52,035 nt of DNA from contig CM055095.1 in NCBI GenBank assembly GCA_029204225.1, positions 10,757,471 through 10,809,505 on the forward strand, given 5' to 3'. Shown here one piece after another: positions 9,674-20,699 of this stretch. The notes below the pieces were generated by a model, which saw only the letters and a list, made by a program, of their open reading frames with translations, was not told the origin of the DNA and did not search any database. The position numbers and the translations under genes are program-made. The stretch is from Diphasiastrum complanatum (taxonomy: Eukaryota > Streptophyta > Lycopodiopsida > Lycopodiales > Lycopodiaceae). Position 1 is the first letter of the stretch; each line of letters opens with the position of its first letter.

Positions 9674-10496
9674 ATGGCTTCCAATGGTGGGATCATGCTA
9701 GAGTCTAGTGAAAGGTTGAGTTCATCAAACTACTCTACTTGGAAAGTGAGGATGGAGTCCTTACTTGAGTTGAATGAACTCATGGACATAGTTGCAGAAA
9801 TTGAAGAGAGACCTCTCACACTTCAAGAGCAACAAAGGTTTGATAAGAAGGCCAAAAGGGCTCTTCATATCATTAAAATGAATGTTACAAATGAACTTCT
9901 CAAGGAAGTTGGAAAGTGTCAAAGTGCAAGTGAGGCATGGAATGCCTTAAAGAAGCTCTTTGAATCAAAGTCCACATCTAGGGTATTGACCCTAAGGAGA
10001 CAAATATTTTCTAGTAGGCAAAGAGAGGGTGAAAGTGCTCATGCATTTATCTTGAGAGTTAAGTCCCTAAGTGATGATTTAGCATGCATTGATGAGAACA
10101 TAAAAGATGGTGAAATAGTCCAAGTTATGTTGAATGGTTTGCTAAATGAACATGCTAACCTTGTGCAAAGTTTTGTCATTCAAAGAGTCTTGCCAAGTGT
10201 GGTTGACTTGCAAGAAATCTTATTGGCTGAAGAACATAGGTTGCAATCAAAGCTTGATGGTGCATCCTTGCAAGGTGGAGGTGAAGAGGCTTTCTTCACA
10301 AAAGGCAAATTCAAGGGCAAAGGTAAAGGCAAAGGGAAATGGTCCAAAGGTGGTAACTTTGATCATGATGATCACTCTTCCTCTTCCTCTTCTACTAAGA
10401 ACAATAAGTCAAAGTTCAAGTGCTTTTATTGTGGGATAAAAGGTCATTTTGCAAATGAATGTTATAAGAAGAAAAGAGAGCAAGGAGAGAACCATG
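9674..10496 (+). pseudogene. Copia Gag, truncated after the zinc knuckle
   Basis: Starts MASNGGIMLESS and follows the Gag of the intact element without frameshift: NYSTWKVRMESLLE, ALHIIKMNVTNELLKEVGKC, SKSTSRVLTLRRQIF. A basic Gly/Lys stretch precedes CX2CX4HX4C at residues 250-263. About ten codons later (around 10490) homology stops inside the KKKREQGEN part, where an inverted LTR-like arm begins; the frame runs on to a chance stop at 10540. No protease, integrase or RT follows. The Gag itself is undamaged, so a capsid-like protein could still be made if transcribed. The element is non-autonomous as it stands. Confidence 0.9.
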
Positions 10497-11846
10497 TAGT
10501 AGAACCCAAGAGAACCATGTATAAGCATGAAATGAGATAGAGAAGAAAGAAGATGACTCTCTCCATGAGTTACATCCTTTAATAGCAGGTCCAAACCCTA
10601 TTTGGCCACTTGACTTTCCCACCAAAATGCTAACCCTACCAATTTTGGGTCTAGATTCAATGTACCCAACTTATTTAAATTGAATCTACTCAAACTCGCA
10701 TTCTATCTTTCCCACACTTTCAAAAAGTGTTTATTCAAAAGAAATTTAGACTAATGAACTTTGAAAAGTCAACCTCTAAGTCTAAAACAAGTTTTGGCCT
10801 CAATATGCCAAATATGAAAATATTGCAAAATGTGATGAAACTAGTTGAATCTTTCACATATCTTTGGAGAACTTACCCATGCTATTGCAGCTTCAGGAGT
10901 TGGTCCTTTTCCGTTTGCTCATGTTGGATGGCTACCTGCAGGTCCTTGCTTGGTGGGACTAGCACAAAGAACAACTATATATTGCAACTTCTACAATGGT
11001 TTTACATAATAGTCCAAATTCGTCATAATACAAAATCGACGGATTATAAAAAATTTCAAAAAACATGCAAATTTATACAAGCCAATAGGCAACAGACATA
11101 CAAAAATATTTTGTATATTAAATGAAAAATATTACAAAGCCTGGTTCTCCAATGTCTACCTGCCCTTCACGGGGTAGATCTATAACCCAATTTTTTTTAT
11201 TAGTGTTGTCCATCCTGTTTCCGACACTTTCATTAATGAAAGTTGCAATTTAGAATCATGCAATAGTTTCCTTCATTCATACGGATCTAAGAGCTCATAG
11301 TTTTCATACTTACTCATATCAACATACGCAATATACAATGCAAAATGTGATGATCCGATCATGGAATCTCAACAAAAATTATTCTATGCACTACATCCAC
11401 CAAGAAAATGAGAAAGTGTCTTCATTGCCATAATCATTGTTTCACCATGTTGATGAAACTTTGAATGGGCAACACTTGTGAAAGATTTCAACTAGTTTTG
11501 CTATTTTAGTCATATTTGTATATTTGGCAATCGAGGTCATTTTTTATATTAGACTTAGAGTTTGACCATTCGAAGTTATATTAATCTAAAAGCATTTGAA
11601 TACATACTTTTGGAAAGTGTGGGAAAGTATAGAACACGAGTTTTGGAGAGATTCAATTTGAGTAGTAGATACATTGAATCTAGTCACAAAAATAGTAGCG
11701 TTTTCATTATGGAGGGAAACCCAAGATTGAATTTAGTTTTGGACGTACTATAAAAGGATGTAAGTCATGGGAAGAGAAGACATTATCTCTCTCTTCTATC
11801 ATTCAAACTTATACATGGCTCTCTTTGGGTTCTTTCAACAGGAGTC
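10490..11846. repeat. Inverted pair of LTR-like arms around a 0.86-kb core
   Basis: Left arm (about 10490-10740) is the diverged reverse complement of the right arm (about 11600-11846). Shared blocks include TACATGGTTCTCT, TGGGTTCT, AAAGGATGTAA with CTCATGG, and AAGTGTGGGAAAG. The right arm carries TATAAAA at 11749-11755, mutated in the left arm. A third copy in plus orientation lies at about 13030-13280, so the arms are probably LTR promoter segments in head-to-head arrangement. An alternative is a foldback or TIR element built from LTR sequence. Both outer edges touch copia gag: 3' of the knuckle on the left, the gag start on the right. Confidence 0.65.
10877..10958 (-). other. Exon-like island inside the inverted-repeat core
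   Basis: On the minus strand an 82-base block richer in G+C than its surroundings is bounded by a TTTGTGCTAG acceptor-like site and a GTAAGT donor-like site (10871-10876). One frame reads PSKDLQVAIQHEQTEKDQ, charged and protein-like, but contains one TAG. The plus strand also has a short open frame here. It may be a captured host exon; no family recognised. Confidence 0.3.
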
Positions 11847-11882
11847 ATGTTGGAAGCCAATAATAGGCTTACCTCGAGCAAA
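11841..11882 (+). pseudogene. Scrap of a copia gag start
   Basis: Reads GVMLEANNRLTSS, matching the amino end of the two copia Gags in this window (MLESNDRLTSL and MLESSERLSSS). It is joined directly to LTR sequence on its left, with the whole leader missing, and ends after about 14 codons. Confidence 0.7.
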
Positions 11883-12648
11883 ATTTTGATATACCCAAAA
11901 ATATTTCACTAATATCAAAAATCTTTTTGTTTATACCTCCAAAACCAAATCAGGCTCCTCAACATGCTTTCCAAACTTCCACAAATGTTGTGCCACAATT
12001 CGCCTTGGTCAAATTTTAAATCCTTTGCATTGCTTACACTCACAGTATATCTTTTCGTCGTACTCTTTTTGATACTAATTTCATGTAACAAACATAAGAA
12101 TAGATAGCTTGTTGATGCAAAAAATGATTTGCATGACAATTAATCTGTTCTCAAATTTTTATTAATTACAAATACATAGTACATTAGTTCTTTGTTGAGG
12201 TCAAATGCCAGAACTTGATGACGATGCTCCTCCACTAAGTACTCGATCAATCATTTAAGTTCTTTTTCGTGATTTGCTTTTTCGATAAGCTTCCATCCTT
12301 TTTAATATTTCAAAATCTCATGGAGGCGTTGTGCTTTGAGCATTAACACAAAAAAAAATGTCATATGCAACACACAATGCTACATGTCCATCTCATAAGT
12401 ACATATTATTTCATAAATACTACAATATAAATACCTGTTTCGAGACATTTCTTCAGCAGATGACATATTCATTGGTTGATCAAAACCAATGAAGTACACG
12501 TAAAATTAATATTAAATCTTATTGAAGTACACATGAAATTGACAAAAAGCAAATGAAATACAATTTCACAAAGAATTAATTCTCTGAAACCATGCTCTTG
12601 GTGATTGTTTCAATCCATACAATGCTTTATAGAGTTTGAGTTGAGGAG
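11883..12648. other. A+T-rich spacer
   Basis: No gene, LTR end or domain recognised; only short chance frames. Confidence 0.5.
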
Positions 12649-12725
12649 AGGGGAGGGAGCGCGGGGTTGGGGGGGGGGGTGGGGGGGGTGGGGGCTGGGT
12701 TATTGTACAAGGGGAGGGGGAGAGG
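12649..12725 (+). repeat. G-rich tract
   Basis: Runs of 3 to 11 G, separated by one or two other bases, sit in otherwise A+T-rich DNA and are followed by C-rich blocks (12731-12746). This could form G-quadruplexes or a long hairpin. The glycine-rich frame across it is a composition artefact. Confidence 0.8.
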
Positions 12726-12776
12726 TGTACCCCATGCCCCCTCCCACACTTTTTCCTTTGAATTTTTTTTCAATTT

Positions 12777-12808
12777 GGGGGCCCAATGAAATATTGGGCC
12801 CCCTTTTT
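12777..12808. repeat. Perfect 11-bp hairpin followed by T5
   Basis: GGGGGCCCAAT, loop GAAAT, ATTGGGCCCCC, then TTTTT. It resembles a bacterial intrinsic terminator, but such structures have no established terminator role in plant nuclear DNA, so it is recorded only as a hairpin. Confidence 0.85.
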
Positions 12809-13029
12809 ACCTCAATTCAAGTCGTAAAACGGTTTTTTGAAGGCCTTCAAAAAATACTGACCATCTCTTCATTTAGATCTTAAATCACTTGTCCTTATCA
12901 TATCATCATTACAAGTAGAGTTAGAGGAGAGTTAGTGGGTGGGTTAGAATTTGTAGATCTAATTTACGCCATTGGATGTGCCATGTCATATGGACCATTC
13001 CATCTCAATTGTCATTCTCTTAGTGGTAC

Positions 13030-13435
13030 ACATGTCATCATTAACACTAATCATAATTAGTGAAGAGGCCCTTTTTGAGTCCAAAAAGGGCCCTAATGGA
13101 AAAGCCAAGTGGCCAAATAGGGCTTGGACCCATTATAAAAGGAAGAAACTCATGGAGAGACACATCTTCTCTCTTCTCTCTCTCATTTCATCATTATACA
13201 TGGTTCTCTTTGGGTTCTACTACTCATTGGTGCACTCTCATGTTATCTTGCAATCTTGTGTATAGAATGACCATTTATTGCTATTTTTGGTTCCACATGC
13301 ATGAAATACAGTAGGGTACTGTAATTGTATAGACAACAATCATATTTTATGTTTTGGTTCATGTTTGATCAGTATATCTTAGAGTTTGCATCTCATTTTG
13401 TATGTAGATGCCAATTATTCTACATTGGCAGGATT
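13030..13435 (+). repeat. LTR segment, third copy of the 10.5/11.8-kb arm
   Basis: Shares GCCAAGTGGCCAAATAGGG, the TATA region and the ATTATACATGGTTCTCTTTG block with the inverted arms. TATAAAA lies at 13134-13140 and a perfect 11-bp hairpin (GGCCCTTTTTG / CAAAAAGGGCC, 13067-13092) lies upstream of it. Downstream the sequence parallels U5 of the intact copia: TTCCACATGCATGAAATACAG stands where that LTR has TTCACACGTGTGAAATGCAG. Confidence 0.65.
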
Positions 13436-13525
13436 GTTGATTTGCTTCTTATTTTAACCAAAGATTAGGGACATGGATTGGATCTTGAATGATCAAAGCA
13501 TTCATGGATTCAGATTAAGGGGGAG

Positions 13526-14208
13526 TGTTAGATTATTCTCCTAATTCTCCTACTGACTGAATAATCGATCTTTAGTCTTCATCCATTCTATTATCTAGTT
13601 CTCAAGTTTTATGCATGTTTTTACACAGTCTGCAAAACTACTCGGGAATCGCTCACAGTGGTTCCAACAATATTTATCGGACATCATCCGACATATTGAC
13701 GTCCCCGACAAAAGTCGAAGACTTCGGTCATTTCGGCCATGTGGAATGAAAGGCAGTTATTGTTCTTCTTGAATTGAAGCTACAGACTTACCATAACTGA
13801 TTTGCAAGTAAATTTTTGGGAAGTCCTAACTAGATGGATGCTAGCTCATTATGTCGAACTAGCAATTGTGATCTGATTACTGGACATGCGTCAATTGCTT
13901 AGTATAAATAGTTGATCATTAAACATTTTCATAAGTTCTCTATTATGCTCTTTTTCTAGCATCGTTTCTATCTTAGCTTAGAGCTTAATATTGTTACTCA
14001 CGCTTACTGCTTATTATCAGTGGAAGTGCAATCAAGTAGAGATTTTCAATTACTCAGAGATAGCTTACAATATGTAGTTTCTATCTGCAATTATCTTGTG
14101 CTCATCATCATCTGATTTTGTACATGCTACATTCGTTTTATTGCGTGTATTACGTCAAAATGTGTTCAAATTCTATTAGGATCTAGTGCAGTATGCAGAT
14201 CACATCAA
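13526..14208 (+). repeat. 3' LTR of another copia (internal region lost)
   Basis: A textbook polypurine tract, AAGGGGGAG (13517-13525), is followed by TGTTAGATTATTCTCC, a typical copia LTR start. A related U5 segment occurs at 44856-45010 (both have CTACTCAGAGATAGCTTA or close, and TTTTGTACATGCTACAT). The right end near GATCACA (about 14208) is a guess. No coding sequence survives upstream. Confidence 0.6.
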
Positions 14209-15060
14209 TCAATCATTGTAGATACTCCTCACAAGCTCTCCAAGAGGCACAACAAAAGCTAAAAGATTACTAGGAAACACTATACGTATAGGAAAATCCC
14301 CAAACTACATGGGCTCAATAGGTGTCACTAAACTAGCCTACCACCTTCCAAACTAGAATCAGGCCCAATATGGCCTCTTAAATAACTGACAAACTGGAGA
14401 CATGCCCTTGAGTATAGCATAACGAAACCAAAAACCATTGTACAGTCTAATTTTCCTACGTGTGATTTGTGACTCCACATAACTATATAATAATATCATA
14501 TAGAGAAAACACGTATTATTCATGTTGCATGGGACAATATTTGCAATCTCTTCAATTAAGTGCATTGTGTGTCTAAGATTGAGGTTGCAAAATCTCTTTT
14601 CAACTATACGCATGATACTGGAATCATGTTAATATGTTTCAATTTCATATTGACTTCACAAATTATCTTAAAACACCTTCATTTGCAAAATTAATTCAAG
14701 GTCTAACCTATTTACATTTTTCTATTAAAGCTACTACAAATTTCAAAAATGTTACAATTATAGCCAGGGATTTGTTGTGATGTACCATAAAGTCCTTTTT
14801 TATAGTGAGTTTATTCTTACATTATATGTGACTCTATGTAGCAAGGCATTTATGATGGACTACAATGTTGCTATTCAAAATAAATTTTTTTTTATATAAA
14901 GTGACTCTATGTAACTAAACATCTATAAGGTTGCTCATATGGTATTTAAGCATTCATGCAAGATATATAGCACTATACACATTCTCAATTTGATGAAAAT
15001 GGCAACCAAATGAGTTAAAAATTTGTATGGACCATATTTGACCTCCATCAATGTGTCATA
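14209..15060. other. Spacer holding one half of a distant inverted pair
   Basis: No gene. 14701-14856 matches the reverse complement of 45264-45423 at roughly 85-90% by eye, so it is a dispersed repeat. Confidence 0.6.
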
Positions 15061-15410
15061 TCAATAAAGAAAAGCAAAAATAATACTAGCTTAATAAAAC
15101 ATAGGACAATAAAATATTTACTCAAAGCCTACTACTTGATGTAAGTCATTAGCAAGAATAGTATCACTAATAGGTAATGCAGAAAGTTTTAAAGCAGTCG
15201 CTCCTGCAAATTGAGCTTATCAAAGATTTGAAAGTGTTTGAAAATGTTGCAATCCAATATAAATACATCGATGCTAGAAAGATACAATGGCGGATGTGTA
15301 TAGTGAAAAGCATTTAATGCATCATCAATATAGACATCTACCAAAGATAACCAAAATCATGAAGATAGTAGTACTCCATAATCTTTTTCACAAATTGAAA
15401 CCTAGCATCA
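15061..15410. repeat. Dispersed repeat, copy 1
   Basis: 15061-15300 matches 18535-18775 (shared AATACATCGATGCTAGAAAG and GGTAATGCAGAAAGTTTTAA), and 15300-15405 matches 22118-22230 (AAAGCATTTAATGCATCATC). At 18.5 kb the repeat adjoins a minus-strand copia protease relic, so it is probably copia internal sequence read on the minus strand. Confidence 0.75.
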
Positions 15411-17364
15411 TGGTAGGGGATGGCGTGCCCTAGAGACAGTTGACTTCCACAAGAGAGTGCTAGCCCCATCCCTCCCCTCCCCTTCCTTTATTTTAATGTT
15501 CATAGTGTTTTTTTTTTTTATCCTCCTCTTTTTCCAATGTTGCTTTAAAAACAATTTGATTCAAATTTGTTGGGTACGGTCCAAGTGCAGGATACCATCA
15601 ATTCCTCCGGTCGCACATCCTCTGAACATGGTTTTTGATGGTGTGCAAATACGAGAGACAATTGGGGATGAGTCAACTATCCCTGATGTATAGAAAATAG
15701 GAGATAGACACATAGCATACATATTAAAAATAGACACTTCTACAAATTTGTTGATGCCAAATGTGGGCTCTCCTTTATTGGAATTAATAGTTTATACATT
15801 TTTTTTCTCATAAGCTGCATCTAATTTTGTTCCTCTTCTACAATGTTATTGTTGTTGGTAGCTCCTTGCAATTTGTGATCAACTCCCATCTCTTTCATAA
15901 TTGTAAGAAGAAAGCAAAAGTATCAATGTACATTATCATCTTAGACTATTTTACACTATCATTTTGAGTATTAAGTAGTAGCAGGTATTGCATAGGAAGA
16001 GTCAACCAATGGGATACATCCCCTATTGCCCGACAGTAATTTGAATGTTTGCTATAATATATTTTTATTTTTCAGTTTATTTATGCTGTGTTACGTAGAT
16101 TTGAAATGTGTGCACTTTGATTGGGCCAAATGGTGGTCAAAGTTAAGGACAAAGAATAAAAGTATATTTACAAAGAATTCTTCTAAATTAAATGATTATC
16201 TCTGTGAATTTTGGAATTTCTCTAATGATTGTCTTTGTGAGGTTTTGTTTTTGTAGTCAAAATAAAAGTAGTATATTAATTTGCACAATTTTTTTAATTA
16301 TGTTGCATTTCAATGTAAATCATACACTGCCATGTGTTAGGCCACTTTTGGGCCAATGTAATATGGTTATAATGATTTATTATTATTGGTTTAGATGCTA
16401 GCAAGGCCAATGTATGTTGTTTGAATATTGTCATACGAATAAATAGTTAGGATGGGTCGTTGTTGAAGTAGTTGCGTATAAAGCCAAAACGTTTAGAGGC
16501 TAATTACTGTATTTAAGTAATTGGAAGGATAGTGCATAAGGATAAATGAAAAGTTACTTTCAGAGTTTGTTAGTGTAATAGCCAAAGAGTCACCCTCAAA
16601 TGAGTTAAGTGGTATGTGATCCAACTCAATGCAAGAAGATGATGTGTGTTTTGAAGAAAAAAACATTGTAACATTGGATATGCATGATGAACCCACCTCT
16701 TTTTAGGTATTGGAAAAGCACGAATCATCCATCCAAGTACCAAATGATATGAAAATGACACAAGAAAAAAAGTACAATTATAAATGGCGATATTTCTATG
16801 ATCTTACGAAGTCATTTTGAGGGTTTGAGGGCACCATGTTTGGATGAGACAATAATAGAAGAAGATGAATATAAAAATGAGCTAAGCTCATATTCTCAAA
16901 GAAATTAAACATGTTAGGAAATCTACATTTATTTTTAGATCTAGATTCAAATGAGTGTCGAGATGATGCATATTTAGATTTAGATTCAAACGATTCAGAG
17001 TTCAATGTGTTAATTAAAATACCCAAACCTTACGGTTATGTCCTATTTCATAATGTCACCTCATATTCCCTCCCTACTATGTGTAGGGTTTTCCTATCAA
17101 GGAGAGATTAGAACCTTGTCTTTAATGGGAGAAAAGTAAGGGCTACACACCTTCTTAGGATTAAATAATTTTAATGACTATCAAACTCTTTCATGTTGAC
17201 TAAATTTTAATCTATCCAGTAAACAATAAATTGCAAAAATACTACATTGCTATGAACAAAATGACGGCAACTAATTTGACTATGTTAGCTAAGCAAATTT
17301 TCATGAATTTAAACTATATTCAAATAATCCAAAAAATGATACTACACAAACTTGCCTGTAAGCT
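15411..17364. other. A+T-rich region without a recognised gene
   Basis: Only short frames of unremarkable composition. One of 66 codons (16911-17111) contains a small internal repeat (LDLDSN twice), but nothing else suggests a gene. Confidence 0.5.
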
Positions 17365-17545
17365 CAAACAATCATCAACCTTAGTCTTCCCCTTGGTATT
17401 GCACTTCCCAATTGAAGGCTGCGTGGTCGCACCTTGGTAAAATCCTCTGGACTTCATCGGTTGCCAATTTCTTGACTTCCTCAGCTACCATTGGCTTGAT
17501 AGATTCTACCAACTCTGTCTTCTATGATGTTCTCGTCTATTGTCC
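17365..17545 (-). repeat. Short copy of the 22.3-kb coding-like repeat
   Basis: Matches 22345-22620 at both ends (AATCATCAACCTTAGTCT; TCAGCTACCATTGGCTTG) but lacks about 115 central bases. An LTR-like sequence starting TGTTAGCCC abuts it on the right. Confidence 0.75.
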
Positions 17546-17915
17546 CTTATGTTAGCCCAACATAGAAATTATTGTGGCATGTGTTTTGTAAGCCCACAAG
17601 TAATTCGGATTAGAAAAACCTTATGCTTAGACCTTTTATTATTCAAGTTTAACTATTACAATCAATCATTTGTAATGGTTCAGTTTAGAAAGTCTAAGTT
17701 TAAGATTTAATTCCTAAGTTCAATTGAGTTAAGTTTAATTTCTAAGTTAGTGCAAGTGCACAAGTTAAATAGCTCAAGTTTGGACTTAGTCCCATAAGCA
17801 TGTTTAAGCTTAGGCCCACCACTCTTTCCATATATGGAAGTGGATTTGGGTCTCCAACAACACTTGTACAAGCTATTAGATTAATAGAGACACTTTTGTG
17901 TAATCTTGTTTTGCT
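17546..17915 (+). repeat. LTR fragment related to 42430-43690
   Basis: Starts TGTTAGCCCAACATAG. The stretch 17705-17818 is the close reverse complement of 43560-43690: shared TTAGTGCAAGTGCACAAG and CATGTTTAAGCTTAGGCCCA. Probably the start of an LTR whose relative lies on the opposite strand 26 kb away. Confidence 0.6.
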
Positions 17916-18059
17916 TAATTGTGTTCACCATTGGTAATAGAATACCTTGTGGTAGTAACCACTGAGAAGATTGAGTTTGTCGATTCTTTTACCAGTTTGA
18001 TTTTCTGCATGCTCTTTGAATTGTCAAAATATTCTGAAAGCCTCCAATTTCTGCTTAAT

Positions 18060-18543
18060 GAAACAAGCAGCTGTTCTTCTCGAATATTCGTCAATGTCCT
18101 AATCAATGATGCCATAGTAACGCTTTATGGACAAGAACAGAGGTTTTCAAGACTTGACTATTATCAAAATAACAATGTGCCAATCTATATAAGTATCCAT
18201 GCCTCTTACTGAGTGCAAGGACCTTACTTGTCCTATCTATAATTCGGGATTGAGCAGACTCAAACTCTACCTTATGACCTAAATCAGTGATTCTATTTAC
18301 TGATAATAGATTCATAGAGAGCCTAGGTGCATACAAAACATTTGATAGTAGTTTGAATTGATCATGCTGGAATTTCAATCTCATACCTTCACCTTCAATA
18401 GTATGAGTGCTATTCTCACCAAGGTGAACGTATCTATTTGTACTATAAGGCGTATAGGAGTAAAAATGCTCACGATGATTGGTCATATGTTGAGTAGCTC
18501 CAAAATCCAGAAACCAAGAATTATCCAATAAGAAGAAAAGCAA
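18060..18543 (-). pseudogene. Copia protease / pre-integrase fragment
   Basis: Minus-strand frame with the copia protease region: DNSWFLDFGATQHMT, where the active-site triplet normally D-S/T-G-A reads DFGA, a disabling change. LYAPRLSMNLLSVNRITDLG and HGYLYRL follow, typical of the stretch between protease and integrase. The next part reads LVHKALLWHH, the start of the integrase zinc-binding region (usually LWH-R-GH), where a stop and frame change occur. No integrase core follows. Different copia lineage from the intact element. Confidence 0.85.
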
Positions 18544-18775
18544 AGAAATTATTAGCTTAATAAAAAAGAAGACGATAACATTTTTACTAGAGGCCTACTA
18601 CTTGACGTCAGTCATTAGCAAGAATAGTGTCACTAATAGGTAATGCAGAAAGTTTTAAAACAGTCACTCCTACAAATTGAGCTTGCCAAAGATTTGAAAG
18701 TGTTTGAACATGATGCAATGCAATAAAAATACATCGATGCTAGAAAGATACAATGGTGGATGTGATGTAACATTT
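18544..18775 (-). repeat. Dispersed repeat, copy 2
   Basis: Same family as 15061-15300; continues upstream (minus strand) of the protease relic, probably decayed gag C-terminal sequence. Confidence 0.7.
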
Positions 18776-19510
18776 TGTCCCTACCATTTTACAACAAGCT
18801 ATGTAGATAAGGACAAAAAATCATTAAATTATTTATGAAGACATCCATATGATTTTAAAGCAAAGGTGATTTATTTTTTACCAAACGCATGGTCATTGTA
18901 ATCTTGCTCCTTCTCTTGATCTGTGTGAGATGCAATAGCCCCTTGTGTGATGGAAGAACAACGAAGAAGGTCTTGTCGAGAGGGATGACAAATAGCAACA
19001 TTGCCCAGACTGCACATCCCCTCACGTGGAGGTCGACACATTGACGAGATGACTACAAAGATGGCCCTGGCAAAATGTGTTTTTGCTCTCGAACAATTTG
19101 AAAATCACTATCTTGTGACAATAGACGATCTCCACCCAGGGGCACCACATAAGAAGATCAATAGCTAGGAAAAATCCAACACACGACCACATGAACACTT
19201 AGAGAGACCATCTAACATTTGATGTGGTAGTCTCAATCTTGTACAAAGGGTAATGACAAACAAGTCAGAGGAGAGTTGCAAGAGTGGAAGAATTGGACAT
19301 GCAACGCTCAGTGAAGGAATGAGTTTGCTACGTGAGAGTATTTTGAAAAAGTAATTGTTGATTTTCCACCAAAGATTCAAAGGGAATCATAAAAGGCTAC
19401 ACTAGTGGAAGTAGACATCTAAGAGTGGGAAGATCATGTTGAAAAGGGAAATTGTAGATTTTCACATGAGCCACGAATAAAAAAAAAAAGATTCCACTAT
19501 GTGGCTTTTC
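18776..19510. other. Unassigned spacer
   Basis: No gene, LTR or repeat recognised. Confidence 0.5.
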
Positions 19511-19710
19511 AATGCACTTCAATTGTTGCAAAAAGGTAATATATTTGTTATTGTTGAACTGGATTTCGCACCACATGGAACCCACGAAACAATATCAACG
19601 TGGCAAACCTTTTGAATCGACAAAATCTTTAAAATTCAAAGTTCCTTTCTTTTCTTTTTTAGGGTTGCAGGGAATGAATTCAACAACCACCGGCACAAGT
19701 ATAAATAAGA

Positions 19711-19713
19711 CTG

Positions 19714-19806
<93 letters not shown>
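19711..19806. repeat. Compound microsatellite (GT)n(GA)n
   Basis: About 40 bases of GT repeat run directly into about 52 bases of GA repeat. The open frames across it are by-products of the repeat. Confidence 0.97.
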
Positions 19807-19861
19807 TCCAACTGACACAGACTTTTCTGAGCGTTCTTTGTCACTTGATAAAAGTTACGCA

Positions 19862-20452
19862 TTGTGTACTAATTTTGTGCAGCAAAATTCATCTGTTTCC
19901 CAACAAAATTCATCTATTTCCCCCCACGAAATGGAAAATTATCACTCGAATATCCAGGAAATATCAAACTCCACGCCTGCTAAGGGTGATGGATCACGCC
20001 AGATAAGTCATGAAAAGTTTCCAGGACAAGCGCCCAATTTAGGTGACGATGAAGTTGATTCAATTATGCGCTCTTTAGGTTGGATGCCCTGGGATCCATA
20101 TCAGGGTTATAGGGGAATATGTAATGTTTCCCTCTTCTGGAAATATGAGCAATGTAAATATTGTAGAGGTCAAGTATCCCGTACGATTTGAAAATCCAGA
20201 AAAGATGAAAATCTTTTTGCCTGAGATTCAACAATTAACTTTGATGGTGAGAAACTTCAAAGCTGATTCAGGTATAAAGTTCTTCTTTCGCTTTTAATGT
20301 TGCTAGTGCTATTTTTGAGCTTTATAATTATAAAACGCAGGTTGTATGGAGCACTATTTCTTGAAAATATAATCGTGTGCAGGTGTCCATGGAGTACGTG
20401 TTTGGCAACTGAACAAAGATGGAAAATGGCTCCAGAGCTCCGGTAGATAATA
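19862..20452 (+). pseudogene. Two-exon gene-like relic, protein unknown
   Basis: An open stretch reads SISPHEMENYHSNIQ, then DDEVDSIMRSLGWMPWDPYQ; one extra G near 20113-20116 appears to shift the frame, after which it continues NVNIVEVKYPVRFENPEK and FLPEIQQLTLMVRNFKAD. At about 20272 a GGTATAAAG donor-like site follows; an intron-like 110 bases end in GTGTGCAG. Joined there, the frame stays in phase and ends GVRVWQLNKDGKWLQ followed by tandem stops TAA TAG. Composition, splice phase and the double stop argue for the 3' end of a real or recently lost gene. I do not recognise the family. The (GT)n(GA)n tract lies just upstream, and no promoter was found. Confidence 0.4.
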
Positions 20453-20547
20453 GATCTACAATGTTACGTAGAACCAGTTAAAAATTTTATTTCCCTTCAA
20501 AATATAGAACTGTTTTGTCCTCCATGTTTATTCCCTCTCTAGTGAGC

Positions 20548-20548
<1 letters not shown>

Positions 20549-20629
<81 letters not shown>
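20549..20629. repeat. (CT)n microsatellite
   Basis: About 40 uninterrupted CT repeats. Confidence 0.97.
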
Positions 20630-20631
<2 letters not shown>

Positions 20632-20699
20632 GTTTCTTCGTTTTCAGCAACTGCTCTATAATGATGCCTAATCATGTTTCAGAGTTTTGTCTTATTAGT

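Noticed and set aside
10727-11125. 132-codon plus-strand frame
   Set aside because: Composition is non-coding-like apart from the small exon-like island, which reads better on the other strand.
12777-12808. Rho-independent terminator
   Set aside because: Hairpin plus T5 looks like one, but the context is plant nuclear repeat DNA, where this signal has no known role.
12605-12883. Glycine-rich 92-codon frame
   Set aside because: It is produced by the G-rich tract and has no codon or domain support.
19512-20006. Long frame with Cys-Val and Glu-Arg runs (and minus-strand Leu-Ser / Thr-His runs)
   Set aside because: Microsatellite translation; only the part after 19862 is protein-like.
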